Positions 25,853-33,481 of a stretch of DNA of 64,000 nucleotides are shown piece after piece (position 1 is the stretch's first letter; every line of letters begins with the position of its first letter). Position numbers and translations under genes: made by a program. The DNA is taken from contig NZ_KQ948988.1 in assembly GCF_001514265.1 (NCBI RefSeq), forward strand, positions 937,395-1,001,394, read 5' to 3'. Source of the DNA: Streptomyces resistomycificus (GTDB lineage Bacteria > Actinomycetota > Actinomycetes > Streptomycetales > Streptomycetaceae). Below the pieces are notes generated by a model. The model was not told the origin of the DNA and searched no databases. It saw only the letters and a program-made list of their open reading frames with translations.

Positions 25853-25877
25853 CCGCGATCACCGATGATGATCGCGG
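25853..25877. promoter_or_regulatory. Operator-like inverted repeat upstream of the 26-33 kb operon
   Basis: 9-bp perfect arms CCGCGATCA (25853-25861) and TGATCGCGG (25869-25877) with a 7-nt spacer, in the 288-bp region between galE and the CDP-alcohol phosphotransferase gene. A likely -10 (GATAGC) lies near 25948. A 20-codon ORF (25988-26050) ends just before the TTG start and may be spurious. Confidence 0.4.
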
Positions 25878-26056
25878 CGAAGGCCGGTGGAGACGGTGTC
25901 GATCTGCCCGTGAACGGGCGGTGAACGCGGCCTTCCGGGGATCCGATAGCCTCTGCCGACACACCGCCCGGCCGGCCGAGCCAAGCCATGCCAAGGGGCG
26001 CCCCCACCATGCACAGGCCCGGCGCCCACGCGTCGGAACCCAGGGAGTGAGTTCGG

Positions 26057-27844
26057 TTGCCGACCGCCATCCTCACCGGTCAGCCGGTCCCCGGATCGTC
26101 GATCGAGGGCGATCTGCGGTCCCTCGGCTTCGAGGTCCGGACCGCGTCCGACACCGCCGACGCCGAGGCGCTGCTCGCCCAGGTGCCCGGTGACCAGCGA
26201 GTCGCCGTGGTCGACGCCCGCTTCGTGGGTCACGTCCACGCGCTGCGCCTCGGTCTCACCGACCCGCGCTTCCCGCTGGCCGCGGTGCCGGGCGCGGTGA
26301 CCGCCCAGCCGGCCGGCCGCCAGGCCCTGACCCGGGCCATAGCCCGCGAGAACTCCGACGGCGGTGGCACGGCGACCGCCGTCGACAGCCTCGCCGACCG
26401 CGTCGTCGTCTCCCTGGCCGCCGACGGCAGCGACGTGCACCACCCCGAGCTCGGCAGCCTGGTCGCCGAGGTCCCGGCCGACCCGCAGGCCCGCAACGAG
26501 GCACGGCAGGCCGTCACCGCCGTGGACGACGAGGCCATACGCCTGAAGTCGGCGGTGAAGGCCCGCGACGGCTTCTTCACCACCTACTGCATCAGCCCGT
26601 ACTCCCGATACATCGCCCGCTGGTGCGCCCGCCGGGGCCTGACCCCCAACCAGGTCACGACCGCCTCGCTCGTCACCGCGCTGATCGCGGCTGGCTGCGC
26701 GGCCACCGGCACCCGCGGCGGGTTCGTCGCCGCCGGCCTCCTGCTGCTCTTCTCCTTCGTCCTCGACTGCACGGACGGACAGCTCGCCCGTTACTCCCTG
26801 CAGTACTCGACGCTCGGCGCCTGGCTGGACGCCACCTTCGACCGGGCCAAGGAGTACGCCTACTACGCGGGCCTCGCCCTCGGAGCCGCCCGCGGCGGCG
26901 ACGACGTGTGGGCGCTCGCCCTCGGCGCGATGGTCCTGCAGACCTGTCGTCACGTCGTGGACTTCTCCTTCAACGAGGCCAACCACGACGCCACCGCCAA
27001 CACCAGCCCCACCGCGGCCCTCTCCGACAAGCTCGACAGCGTCGGCTGGACGGTCTGGGTGCGCCGGATGATCGTGCTGCCGATCGGCGAGCGCTGGGCG
27101 ATGATCGCCGTCCTGACCGCGGTGACCACTCCGCGCATCACCTTCTACGCGCTGCTCGTCGGCTGCGCCTTCGCCGCCACGTACACCACGGCCGGGCGGG
27201 TGCTGCGGTCGCTGACCCGCAAGGCCCGGCGCACGGACCGGGCGGCGCAGGCGCTGGCGGACCTCGCGGACAACGGTCCGCTCGCCTCCCTCGTGGCCCG
27301 CGCCACCCGCGTCCGGCTCGGCGCCCCGCTCCTGGTGGCGCTCGCGGGGACGGCCGTCCTCGCCGTGTCCCTCTTCTCCGGGGTGACCTGGGCACCGGTC
27401 GCGGGTGCCGTCGTCTACACCGTCACCGCCGGCCAGGCGCTGTACCGCCCCCTCAAGGGCGCCCTCGACTGGCTCGTCCCCCCGCTCTTCCGCGCCGCCG
27501 AATACGGCACCGTCCTCGTCCTGGCGGCCCGGGCGGACGTGAACGGGGCCCTTCCTGCGGCTTTCGGCCTGGTGGCGGCAGTCGCCTACCATCACTACGA
27601 CACGGTGTACCGCATCCGCGGCAACGCCGGAGCGCCGCCGGCCTGGCTGGTGCGCGCCATCGGGGGGCACGAAGGGCGGACGCTGCTCGTCACCGTCCTC
27701 GCCGCCGCGCTCTCCGCCTCGCAGTTCAAGGTCGCGCTCACGGCCCTCGCCGTGGCCGTCGCCCTGGTGGTGCTCGTCGAGAGCATCCGCTTCTGGGTGT
27801 CCTCCGGGGCGCCCGCCGTACACGATGAAGGAGAACCCGCATGA
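26057..27844 (+). CDS. CDP-alcohol phosphatidyltransferase with N-terminal extension (DUF5941-like), 595 aa
   Basis: First gene of a seven-gene operon. Residues 1-170 form a soluble alpha/beta domain that I do not recognise beyond its resemblance to Streptomyces DUF5941 proteins. A membrane CDP-alcohol phosphotransferase domain follows, with a complete catalytic motif: D237, D240, G241, A244, R245, G254, D258 and D262 (DCTDGQLAR, then G-x3-D-x3-D). Several further membrane helices run to the C-terminus, a second membrane block that is not part of the minimal fold. These enzymes transfer a phosphoalcohol from a CDP-alcohol to an alcohol acceptor. Start TTG 26057 has GGGAG 9 nt upstream. The gene overlaps the nucleotidyltransferase by ATGA, implying coupled translation and possibly supply of the CDP-alcohol. 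Confidence 0.85.
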   Translation: MPTAILTGQPVPGSSIEGDLRSLGFEVRTASDTADAEALLAQVPGDQRVAVVDARFVGHVHALRLGLTDPRFPLAAVPGAVTAQPAGRQALTRAIARENSDGGGTATAVDSLADRVVVSLAADGSDVHHPELGSLVAEVPADPQARNEARQAVTAVDDEAIRLKSAVKARDGFFTTYCISPYSRYIARWCARRGLTPNQVTTASLVTALIAAGCAATGTRGGFVAAGLLLLFSFVLDCTDGQLARYSLQYSTLGAWLDATFDRAKEYAYYAGLALGAARGGDDVWALALGAMVLQTCRHVVDFSFNEANHDATANTSPTAALSDKLDSVGWTVWVRRMIVLPIGERWAMIAVLTAVTTPRITFYALLVGCAFAATYTTAGRVLRSLTRKARRTDRAAQALADLADNGPLASLVARATRVRLGAPLLVALAGTAVLAVSLFSGVTWAPVAGAVVYTVTAGQALYRPLKGALDWLVPPLFRAAEYGTVLVLAARADVNGALPAAFGLVAAVAYHHYDTVYRIRGNAGAPPAWLVRAIGGHEGRTLLVTVLAAALSASQFKVALTALAVAVALVVLVESIRFWVSSGAPAVHDEGEPA

Positions 27845-28593
27845 TCGGCCTCGTGCTGGCGGCCGGCGCCGGACGGCGTCTGCGCCCCTACACCGACAGC
27901 CTTCCCAAGGCTCTGGTGCCGGTGGGGCCCGCGGGCATAGAAGGCGAACCCACGGTCTTGGACCTCACCCTCGGCAACTTCGCCGAGATCGGTCTGACCG
28001 AGGTCGCGATCATCGTCGGCTACCGCAAGGAAGCCGTGTACGAGCGCAAGGCGGCCCTCGAGCAGAAGTACGGCCTCAAGCTCACCCTGATCGACAACGA
28101 CAAGGCCGAGGAGTGGAACAACGCCTACTCCCTGTGGTGCGGCCGTGACGCCCTCAAGGACGGCGTGATCCTCGCCAACGGCGACACCGTCCACCCGGTC
28201 TCCGTCGAGAAGACGCTGCTCGCCGCCCGCGGCGAGGGCAAGAAGATCATCCTGGCCCTCGACACCGTGAAGTCCCTCGCGGACGAGGAGATGAAGGTCG
28301 TCGTCGACCCCGCCAAGGGCATGACGAAGATCACCAAGCTGATGGACCCGTCCGAGGCCACCGGTGAGTACATCGGCGTCACCCTCATCGAGGGCGACGC
28401 GGCCCCGGAGCTGGCCGACGCGCTGAAGACGGTCTGGGAGACCGACCCCCAGCAGTTCTACGAGCACGGCTACCAGGAGCTGGTGAACCGCGGCTTCCGG
28501 ATCGACGTGGCGCCGATCGGCGACGTCAAGTGGGTGGAGATCGACAACCACGACGATCTCGCCCGTGGACGGGAGATCGCGTGCCTCTACTGA
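27841..28593 (+). CDS. LicC-like nucleotidyltransferase (phosphoalcohol cytidylyltransferase candidate)
   Basis: A 250-residue GT-A-fold nucleotidyltransferase: LVLAAGAGRRLRPYTDSLPKAL at the start, then AEEWNNAYSLW, LANGDTVHP and a conserved WVEIDNHDDLARG end. The NNAYSLW element is characteristic of LicC-type phosphocholine cytidylyltransferases and of the cytidylyltransferase half of hyperthermophile inositol-phosphate enzymes (IPCT/DIPPS), in which this domain is fused to a CDP-alcohol phosphotransferase, just as the two are adjacent here. The substrate may be a phosphoalcohol made by the neighbouring glycerol-1-phosphate-dehydrogenase-like enzyme or inositol phosphate; this is inference. 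ATGA overlap with the previous gene, 13-bp overlap with the next. Confidence 0.82.
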   Translation: MIGLVLAAGAGRRLRPYTDSLPKALVPVGPAGIEGEPTVLDLTLGNFAEIGLTEVAIIVGYRKEAVYERKAALEQKYGLKLTLIDNDKAEEWNNAYSLWCGRDALKDGVILANGDTVHPVSVEKTLLAARGEGKKIILALDTVKSLADEEMKVVVDPAKGMTKITKLMDPSEATGEYIGVTLIEGDAAPELADALKTVWETDPQQFYEHGYQELVNRGFRIDVAPIGDVKWVEIDNHDDLARGREIACLY

Positions 28594-29642
28594 CCCGGCT
28601 CATCCCCGCGCCGGTCGTCGTCGACATCCGCCCGGGTGCCCTGGACGACCTGGTCGGCGTCCTCGCCGACGAGCGCATCTCGCACTCCGGCAGGCTCGCC
28701 ATCGCCGTCAGCGGCGGCTCGGGCGCCAAGCTGCGGGAGCGCCTCGCCCCCTCGCTGTCCGGTGCCACCTGGTACGAGGTCGGCGGCGGCACCCTGGACG
28801 ACGCGGTCCGGCTGGCCGGCGACATAAAGGCCGGCCACTACGACGCGGTCGTTGGCCTCGGCGGCGGCAAGATCATCGACTGTGCCAAGTTCGCCGCGGC
28901 GCGCGTGGGCCTCCCCCTGGTCGCCGTACCGACCAACCTCGCGCACGACGGCCTGTGCTCGCCGGTCGCCACCCTCGACAACGACGCCGGGCGCGGCTCC
29001 TACGGGGTCCCGAACCCGATCGCGGTCGTCATCGACCTCGACGTCATCCGCGAGGCCCCGGTGCGTTTCGTGCGCGCGGGCATCGGTGACGCGATCTCCA
29101 ACATCTCGGCGATCGCCGACTGGGAACTCGCCAACCGCGTCAAGGGCGAGAAGATCGACGGCCTCGCCGCCGCGATCGCCCGGCAGGCGGGCGAGGCGGT
29201 CCTCAGGCACCCCGGCGGCATCGGGGACACCGACTTCCTCCAGGTGCTCGCCGAGGCCCTGGTCCTCAGCGGTATCGCCATGTCGGTGTCCGGCGACTCA
29301 CGGCCGTCCTCCGGGGCGTGCCACGAGATCAACCACGCCTTCGACCTGCTCTTCCCCAAGCGGGCGGCCGCCCACGGGGAGCAGTGCGGGCTGGGCGCGG
29401 CCTTCGCGATGTACCTGCGAGGGGCCCACGAGGAGTCGGCCTACATGGCCGAGGTGCTGCGCCGGCACGGGCTTCCGGTCCTCCCGGAGGAGATCGGCTT
29501 CACGGTGGCCGAGTTCGTCCGGGCCGTGGAGTTCGCCCCGGAGACCAGGCCCGGCCGCTACACGATCCTCGAACACCTCGACCTCAAGACCGAACAGATC
29601 AAGGACATCTACGCCGACTATGTCAAGGCCATCGGTAGCTGA
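28581..29642 (+). CDS. Iron/zinc alcohol dehydrogenase-family enzyme, sn-glycerol-1-phosphate dehydrogenase-like
   Basis: A 353-residue protein of the Fe-ADH/dehydroquinate-synthase fold. NAD-site loop VVGLGGGKIIDCAKFAA (about residue 90) is followed by AVPTNLAHDGLCSPVATL, the phosphate-site pattern of glycerol-1-phosphate dehydrogenases (archaeal EgsA, Bacillus AraM). Metal ligands fit D in AGIGDAISN, H in SSGACHEINHAFD and H in AAHGEQCGLG. Predicted reaction: dihydroxyacetone phosphate plus NAD(P)H to sn-glycerol-1-phosphate, the stereoisomer rare in bacteria. Start GTG 28581 has GGGAG at correct spacing. It overlaps both neighbours, so it is co-translated with the nucleotidyltransferase and the second CDP-alcohol phosphotransferase-like protein. 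Confidence 0.82.
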   Translation: MPLLTRLIPAPVVVDIRPGALDDLVGVLADERISHSGRLAIAVSGGSGAKLRERLAPSLSGATWYEVGGGTLDDAVRLAGDIKAGHYDAVVGLGGGKIIDCAKFAAARVGLPLVAVPTNLAHDGLCSPVATLDNDAGRGSYGVPNPIAVVIDLDVIREAPVRFVRAGIGDAISNISAIADWELANRVKGEKIDGLAAAIARQAGEAVLRHPGGIGDTDFLQVLAEALVLSGIAMSVSGDSRPSSGACHEINHAFDLLFPKRAAAHGEQCGLGAAFAMYLRGAHEESAYMAEVLRRHGLPVLPEEIGFTVAEFVRAVEFAPETRPGRYTILEHLDLKTEQIKDIYADYVKAIGS

Positions 29643-30399
29643 ACTCCGTCCGGTCGTCCACCCCGCAGGGGTGAAGGACCGGCGCAGCGGTGAGCACTGG
29701 ATGGGGCGCCTCTACATGCGCGAGGTGTCCCTGCGGGTCGACCGCTACCTGGTCAACACCAGGGTCACGCCCAACCAGCTCACGTACCTGATGACCGTCT
29801 TCGGCGTCCTCGCGGCCCCGGCACTCCTGGTGCCGGGGATCGCGGGCGCCGTCCTCGGTGTGGTGTGCGTCCAGATGTACCTGCTGCTGGACTGTGTCGA
29901 CGGTGAGATCGCGCGCTGGAAGAAGCAGTACTCGCTCGGCGGGGTCTACCTGGACCGCGTCGGCGCCTACCTGACCGACGCCGCCGTGCTGGTCGGCTTC
30001 GGCCTGCGCGCCGCCGACCTGTGGGGCACCGGGCGGATCGACTGGCTGTGGGCCTTCCTCGGCACCCTGGCCGCGCTCGGCGCCATCCTGATCAAGGCCG
30101 AGACCGACCTCGTCGGTGTGGCCCGCCACCAGGGCGGCCTGCCCCCGGTCAAGGAAGCGGCGTCCGAGCCGCGCTCCTCGGGCATGGCACTGGCCCGCAA
30201 GGCCGCCGCGGCGCTGAAGTTCCACCGCCTGGTGCTCGGCATCGAGGCGTCCCTGCTGATCCTGGTCCTGGCGATCGTGGACCAGGTGCGCGACGACCTG
30301 TTCTTCTCCCGGCTCGGCGTCGCGGTACTGGCCGGCATCGCACTGCTGCAGACCCTCCTGCACCTGGTGTCCATCCTCGCGTCGAGCAGGCTGAGGTGA
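29620..30399 (+). CDS. CDP-alcohol phosphotransferase-fold protein lacking the fourth catalytic Asp
   Basis: A 259-residue membrane protein with about six transmembrane helices. It opens with NTRVTPNQLTYLMTVFG and has the fold's motif DCVDGEIAR, with D91, D94, G95, A98, R99, G108 and D112. The position of the last Asp, the presumed general base, holds A116 (GVYLDRVGAYLTD). This suggests modified chemistry or a non-catalytic partner of the 26057 protein. The charged cytoplasmic N-terminus of about 45 residues is unusual. ATG 29620 lies inside the dehydrogenase gene (23-bp overlap); the 3' end overlaps the glycosyltransferase start as GTGA. Confidence 0.78.
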   Translation: MSRPSVAELRPVVHPAGVKDRRSGEHWMGRLYMREVSLRVDRYLVNTRVTPNQLTYLMTVFGVLAAPALLVPGIAGAVLGVVCVQMYLLLDCVDGEIARWKKQYSLGGVYLDRVGAYLTDAAVLVGFGLRAADLWGTGRIDWLWAFLGTLAALGAILIKAETDLVGVARHQGGLPPVKEAASEPRSSGMALARKAAAALKFHRLVLGIEASLLILVLAIVDQVRDDLFFSRLGVAVLAGIALLQTLLHLVSILASSRLR

Positions 30400-31292
30400 G
30401 TGCCGTGCCCACTTCCGCTCTGAAGGTCGGCGCGGTCATCATCACCATGGGCAACCGCCCCGACGAACTGCGGGCGCTGCTCGACTCGGTCGCCAAGCAG
30501 GACGGCGACCGCGTCGAGGTGGTCGTGGTCGGCAACGGCTCGCCCGTGCCGGACGTCCCGGACGGTGTCCGCACCATCGAGCTGCCGGAGAACCTCGGCA
30601 TCCCCGGCGGCCGCAACGTCGGCATCGAGGCCTTCGGCCCCAGCGGCCGCGACGTCGACATCATGCTGTTCCTCGACGACGACGGGCTCCTCGCCGGCCA
30701 CGACACCGCCGAACTGTGCCGCAAGGCCTTCGAGGCCGACCCCGAGCTCGGCATCATCAGCTTCCGCATCGCCGACCCCGAGACCGGCGTCACCCAGCGC
30801 CGCCACGTGCCGCGGCTGCGCGCCTCCGACCCGATGCGCTCCTCCCGGGTCACCACCTTCCTCGGCGGCGCCAACGCCTGCCGTACCCAGGTCTTCGCCG
30901 AAGTCGGCGGCCTCCCGGACGAGTTCTTCTACGCACACGAGGAAACCGACCTGGCATGGCGGGCCCTCGACGCGGGCTGGATGATCGACTACCGGTCCGA
31001 CATGGTGCTGTACCACCCCACGACCGCGCCCTCACGGCACGCGGTCTACCACCGCATGGTCGCCCGCAACCGGGTCTGGCTCGCCCGCCGCAACCTGCCC
31101 CGCCCCCTGATCCCGGTCTACCTCGGTGTCTGGCTGCTGCTCACCCTGGTGCGCCGCCCCTCGCGCCCCGCGCTGAAGGCGTGGTTTGGTGGATTCCGGG
31201 AAGGCTGGACCACACCCTGCGGCCCGCGCCGGCCCATGAAGTGGCGTACGGTATGGCGGCTGACACGACTGGGCCGGCCTCCCGTCATCTGA
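30396..31292 (+). CDS. GT2-family glycosyltransferase
   Basis: A 298-residue protein with a GT-A glycosyltransferase family 2 domain: VGAVIITMGNRPDELRALLDSV at the start, ENLGIPGGRNVGIEAFG, the DxD-type FLDDDGLL (about residue 92), FLGGANACRTQVFAEVGG, and the acceptor/base segment FYAHEETDLAWRALDAGW. This resembles rhamnosyl- or galactofuranosyl-type transferases that build exported polymers. The C-terminus has a short hydrophobic segment (LIPVYLGVWLLLTLV) for membrane association. Start GTG 30396 forms a GTGA overlap with the previous gene; GTG 30405 with GAGG 8 nt upstream is an alternative. It probably adds a sugar to the product exported by the ABC transporter downstream. Confidence 0.88.
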   Translation: MSAVPTSALKVGAVIITMGNRPDELRALLDSVAKQDGDRVEVVVVGNGSPVPDVPDGVRTIELPENLGIPGGRNVGIEAFGPSGRDVDIMLFLDDDGLLAGHDTAELCRKAFEADPELGIISFRIADPETGVTQRRHVPRLRASDPMRSSRVTTFLGGANACRTQVFAEVGGLPDEFFYAHEETDLAWRALDAGWMIDYRSDMVLYHPTTAPSRHAVYHRMVARNRVWLARRNLPRPLIPVYLGVWLLLTLVRRPSRPALKAWFGGFREGWTTPCGPRRPMKWRTVWRLTRLGRPPVI

Positions 31293-31389
31293 CAAGCTCG
31301 TACCCGAGAGCAACCGGGCCGTACCGCGGCCCCCGGCTCATGCCCAGGCCCGCACAGGCTGCGCATCTCGAAGACGAAAGTTTCCACTA

Positions 31390-32319
31390 GTGAGTGAGAC
31401 AACGCACGACGGCACGGTCGCGGTGAGCGCGTCCGTACCGCCCGACGAGGGCATGACGGCGGCCCGGCTCGCCGAGAAGTACGGGCTGACCGTGAGCGGC
31501 GCCCGGCCCTCCCTCGTCGAGTACGTCCGCCAGCTCTGGGACCGGCGTCACTTCATCCTCGCCTTCTCACGGGCGAAGCTGACCGCCCAGTACAGCCAGG
31601 CGAAGCTCGGCCAGCTCTGGCAGGTCGTCACGCCGCTGCTGAACGCGGCCGTGTACTTCTTCATCTTCGGAGTCATCCTCGAGGCCGACCGCGGCATGTC
31701 CCGCGAGGTGTACATCCCGTTCCTGGTCACGGGCGTCTTCGTGTTCACCTTCACGCAGAGCTCGGTGATGGCGGGCGTCCGCGCGATCTCCGGCAACCTC
31801 GGCCTGGTCCGCGCCCTGCACTTCCCGCGCGCCTCGCTGCCGGTCTCCTTCGCGCTCCAGCAGCTCCAGCAGCTGCTCGCCTCGATGATCGTGCTGTTCG
31901 CGGTGACGGCCGCCTTCGGCAGCTACCCCGACCTGTCCTGGGCGCTGATCGTCCCGATCCTGGTCCTGCAGTTCCTCTTCAACACCGGCCTCGCCCTGAT
32001 CATGGCCCGGGCCGGCTCGAAGACCCCGGACCTCGCGCAGCTCATGCCGTTCGTGATGCGTACGTGGATGTACGCGTCCGGTGTGATGTTCTCCATCCCC
32101 ATCATGCTGCAGGACAAGCCGGACTGGATGGGGACCGTGCTGCAGTGGAACCCGGCCGCCATCTACATGGACCTGATGCGCTTCGCGCTCATCGACGGAT
32201 ACGGCTCCGAGAACCTGCCCGACCACGTCTGGGCGGCCGCCGGCGGCTGGGCGCTGCTCGTCGCACTCGGCGGTTTCGTGTACTTCTGGAAGGCGGAGGA
32301 GAGGTACGGCCGTGGCTGA
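31390..32319 (+). CDS. ABC-2 type exporter permease, TagG/Wzm-like
   Basis: A 309-residue protein: about 65 cytoplasmic residues, then six transmembrane helices (VVTPLLNAAVYFFIFGVIL, FLVTGVFVFTFTQSSVM and so on) with the interfacial Q-A-K-L-G-Q-L-W motif before TM1 (YSQAKLGQLWQVVTPLL) typical of polysaccharide and teichoic-acid exporters. Predicted to move a lipid-linked glycopolymer or glycolipid across the plasma membrane. The GTG start at 31390 is separated from the glycosyltransferase by 97 bp without a terminator, and the gene overlaps the ATPase gene by 8 bp. Confidence 0.9.
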   Translation: MSETTHDGTVAVSASVPPDEGMTAARLAEKYGLTVSGARPSLVEYVRQLWDRRHFILAFSRAKLTAQYSQAKLGQLWQVVTPLLNAAVYFFIFGVILEADRGMSREVYIPFLVTGVFVFTFTQSSVMAGVRAISGNLGLVRALHFPRASLPVSFALQQLQQLLASMIVLFAVTAAFGSYPDLSWALIVPILVLQFLFNTGLALIMARAGSKTPDLAQLMPFVMRTWMYASGVMFSIPIMLQDKPDWMGTVLQWNPAAIYMDLMRFALIDGYGSENLPDHVWAAAGGWALLVALGGFVYFWKAEERYGRG

Positions 32320-33091
32320 GCAGACCATCGACGAGCGCATCCCCACCGTCGTCGCGGACGAGCTGCACATCGTCTACCGCGTCAACGGCGCCAAGACCGG
32401 CAAGGGCAGCGCCACCGCCGCCCTCAGCCGCATCCTCAAGCGCGGTGAGGAACGCGGCGTGCGCAAGGTGCACGCGGTCCGGGGAGTCTCCTTCGTCGCC
32501 TACCGCGGTGAGGCCATCGGCCTGATCGGCTCCAACGGCTCCGGCAAGTCGACGCTGCTGCGCGCCATCGCCGGCCTCCTCCCGGCCGAGGAGGGCAAGG
32601 TGTACACCAACGGCCAGCCCTCGCTGCTCGGCGTCAACGCGGCCCTGATGAACGACCTCACCGGCGAGCGGAACGTCATATTGGGCGGGCTCGCCATGGG
32701 GATGACCCGGGAACAGATCAAGGAGCGCTACCAGGAGATCGTCGACTTCTCCGGGATCAACGAGAAGGGCGACTTCATCACCCTTCCCATGCGCACCTAC
32801 TCCTCCGGTATGGCGGCCCGTCTGAGGTTCTCCATCGCCGCCGCCAAGGACCACGACGTCCTGATGATCGACGAGGCGCTGGCCACCGGCGACCGCAAGT
32901 TCCAGAAGCGCTCGGAGCAGCGCATCAGGGAACTGCGCAAGGAGGCCGGGACCGTGTTTCTCGTCAGTCACAACAACAAGTCGATCCGTGACACCTGCGA
33001 CCGTGTCCTGTGGCTTGAGCGCGGCGAGCTGCGCATGGACGGCCCGACGGACGAGGTCCTCAAGGAGTACGAGAAGTTCACGGGCAAGTAG
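32312..33091 (+). CDS. ABC exporter ATP-binding subunit, TagH/Wzt-like
   Basis: A 259-residue ATPase. Walker A GSNGSGKST (about residue 75), signature YSSGMAARLRFSIA, Walker B VLMIDEALATGD, and H-loop VSHNNKSI. The IDEALATGD Walker B with YSSGMAARL signature is the TagH/Wzt class of glycopolymer exporters. No C-terminal carbohydrate-binding domain follows, so export is not expected to depend on recognising a modified polymer end. About 70 N-terminal residues precede the Walker A, as usual for the class. It ends the operon, with a strong terminator 43 bp downstream. Confidence 0.92.
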   Translation: MAEQTIDERIPTVVADELHIVYRVNGAKTGKGSATAALSRILKRGEERGVRKVHAVRGVSFVAYRGEAIGLIGSNGSGKSTLLRAIAGLLPAEEGKVYTNGQPSLLGVNAALMNDLTGERNVILGGLAMGMTREQIKERYQEIVDFSGINEKGDFITLPMRTYSSGMAARLRFSIAAAKDHDVLMIDEALATGDRKFQKRSEQRIRELRKEAGTVFLVSHNNKSIRDTCDRVLWLERGELRMDGPTDEVLKEYEKFTGK

Positions 33092-33133
33092 TCCACCCGG
33101 ATACGGGCGAAGGAGCCCACCCCGCTTCCCAGG

Positions 33134-33160
33134 GCCCCGCCGGAACTGCTCCGGCGGGGC
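33134..33160 (+). terminator. Terminator of the 26-33 kb operon
   Basis: Perfect 11-bp stem GCCCCGCCGGA (33134-33144) with TCCGGCGGGGC (33150-33160) and 5-nt loop. It separates this operon from the hopanoid operon. Confidence 0.8.
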
Positions 33161-33199
33161 TCCGCGTCTGCAAAGGAAACGTCAACTTCGCCCCGCCTT

Positions 33200-33226
33200 G
33201 GGAATCTTGGGGCCAATCGGTGTGTT
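33200..33226 (+). promoter_or_regulatory. Possible sigma-R-type promoter upstream of the hopanoid operon
   Basis: GGGAAT (33200-33205), 18 nt, then GTT (33224-33226) fits the GGAAT-N18-GTT pattern of the oxidative-stress sigma factor SigR. The predicted transcript would have a leader of about 180 nt before the leader ORF. Confidence 0.35.
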
Positions 33227-33262
33227 GTTGTGATGCGCGGGACACCCCCGGGATCCATGACG

Positions 33263-33274
33263 CGTTGTACAACG
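33263..33274. promoter_or_regulatory. 12-bp perfect palindrome in the hopanoid leader
   Basis: CGTTGTACAACG, 36 bp past the GTT of the candidate promoter. A possible operator; the region 33161-33415 has no other coding signal. Confidence 0.35.
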
Positions 33275-33415
33275 TAAGCTGTACCGGTCCCGAATCGCGC
33301 CAAGTAGGGCGATAATGCGCGACACCCGCCACCGGGCGGCTGCGCGGACGGCCGGGCGGCGTGTCCGAAATAGTGTGTATTGGGTCCGCGGTGTAGAACG
33401 GGAGATGTGACGGCG

Positions 33416-33481
33416 ATGGCTACGGATACTCCCCAGCTCCCCCCAGCAGGTGCCGTCCCCGCCCCGGGCGGTCGGCGGTGA
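33416..33481 (+). CDS. 21-aa leader ORF overlapping hpnC
   Basis: ATG 33416 opens a 21-codon ORF (MATDTPQLPPAGAVPAPGGR, then R and stop) whose TGA overlaps the hpnC GTG as GTGA. GGGAG lies 11 nt upstream. hpnC itself has no good Shine-Dalgarno, so ribosomes finishing this ORF may be needed to start hpnC. The Pro content could slow ribosomes (two PP-type sites). It may instead be only non-coding leader; no family is known to me. Confidence 0.4.
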   Translation: MATDTPQLPPAGAVPAPGGRR

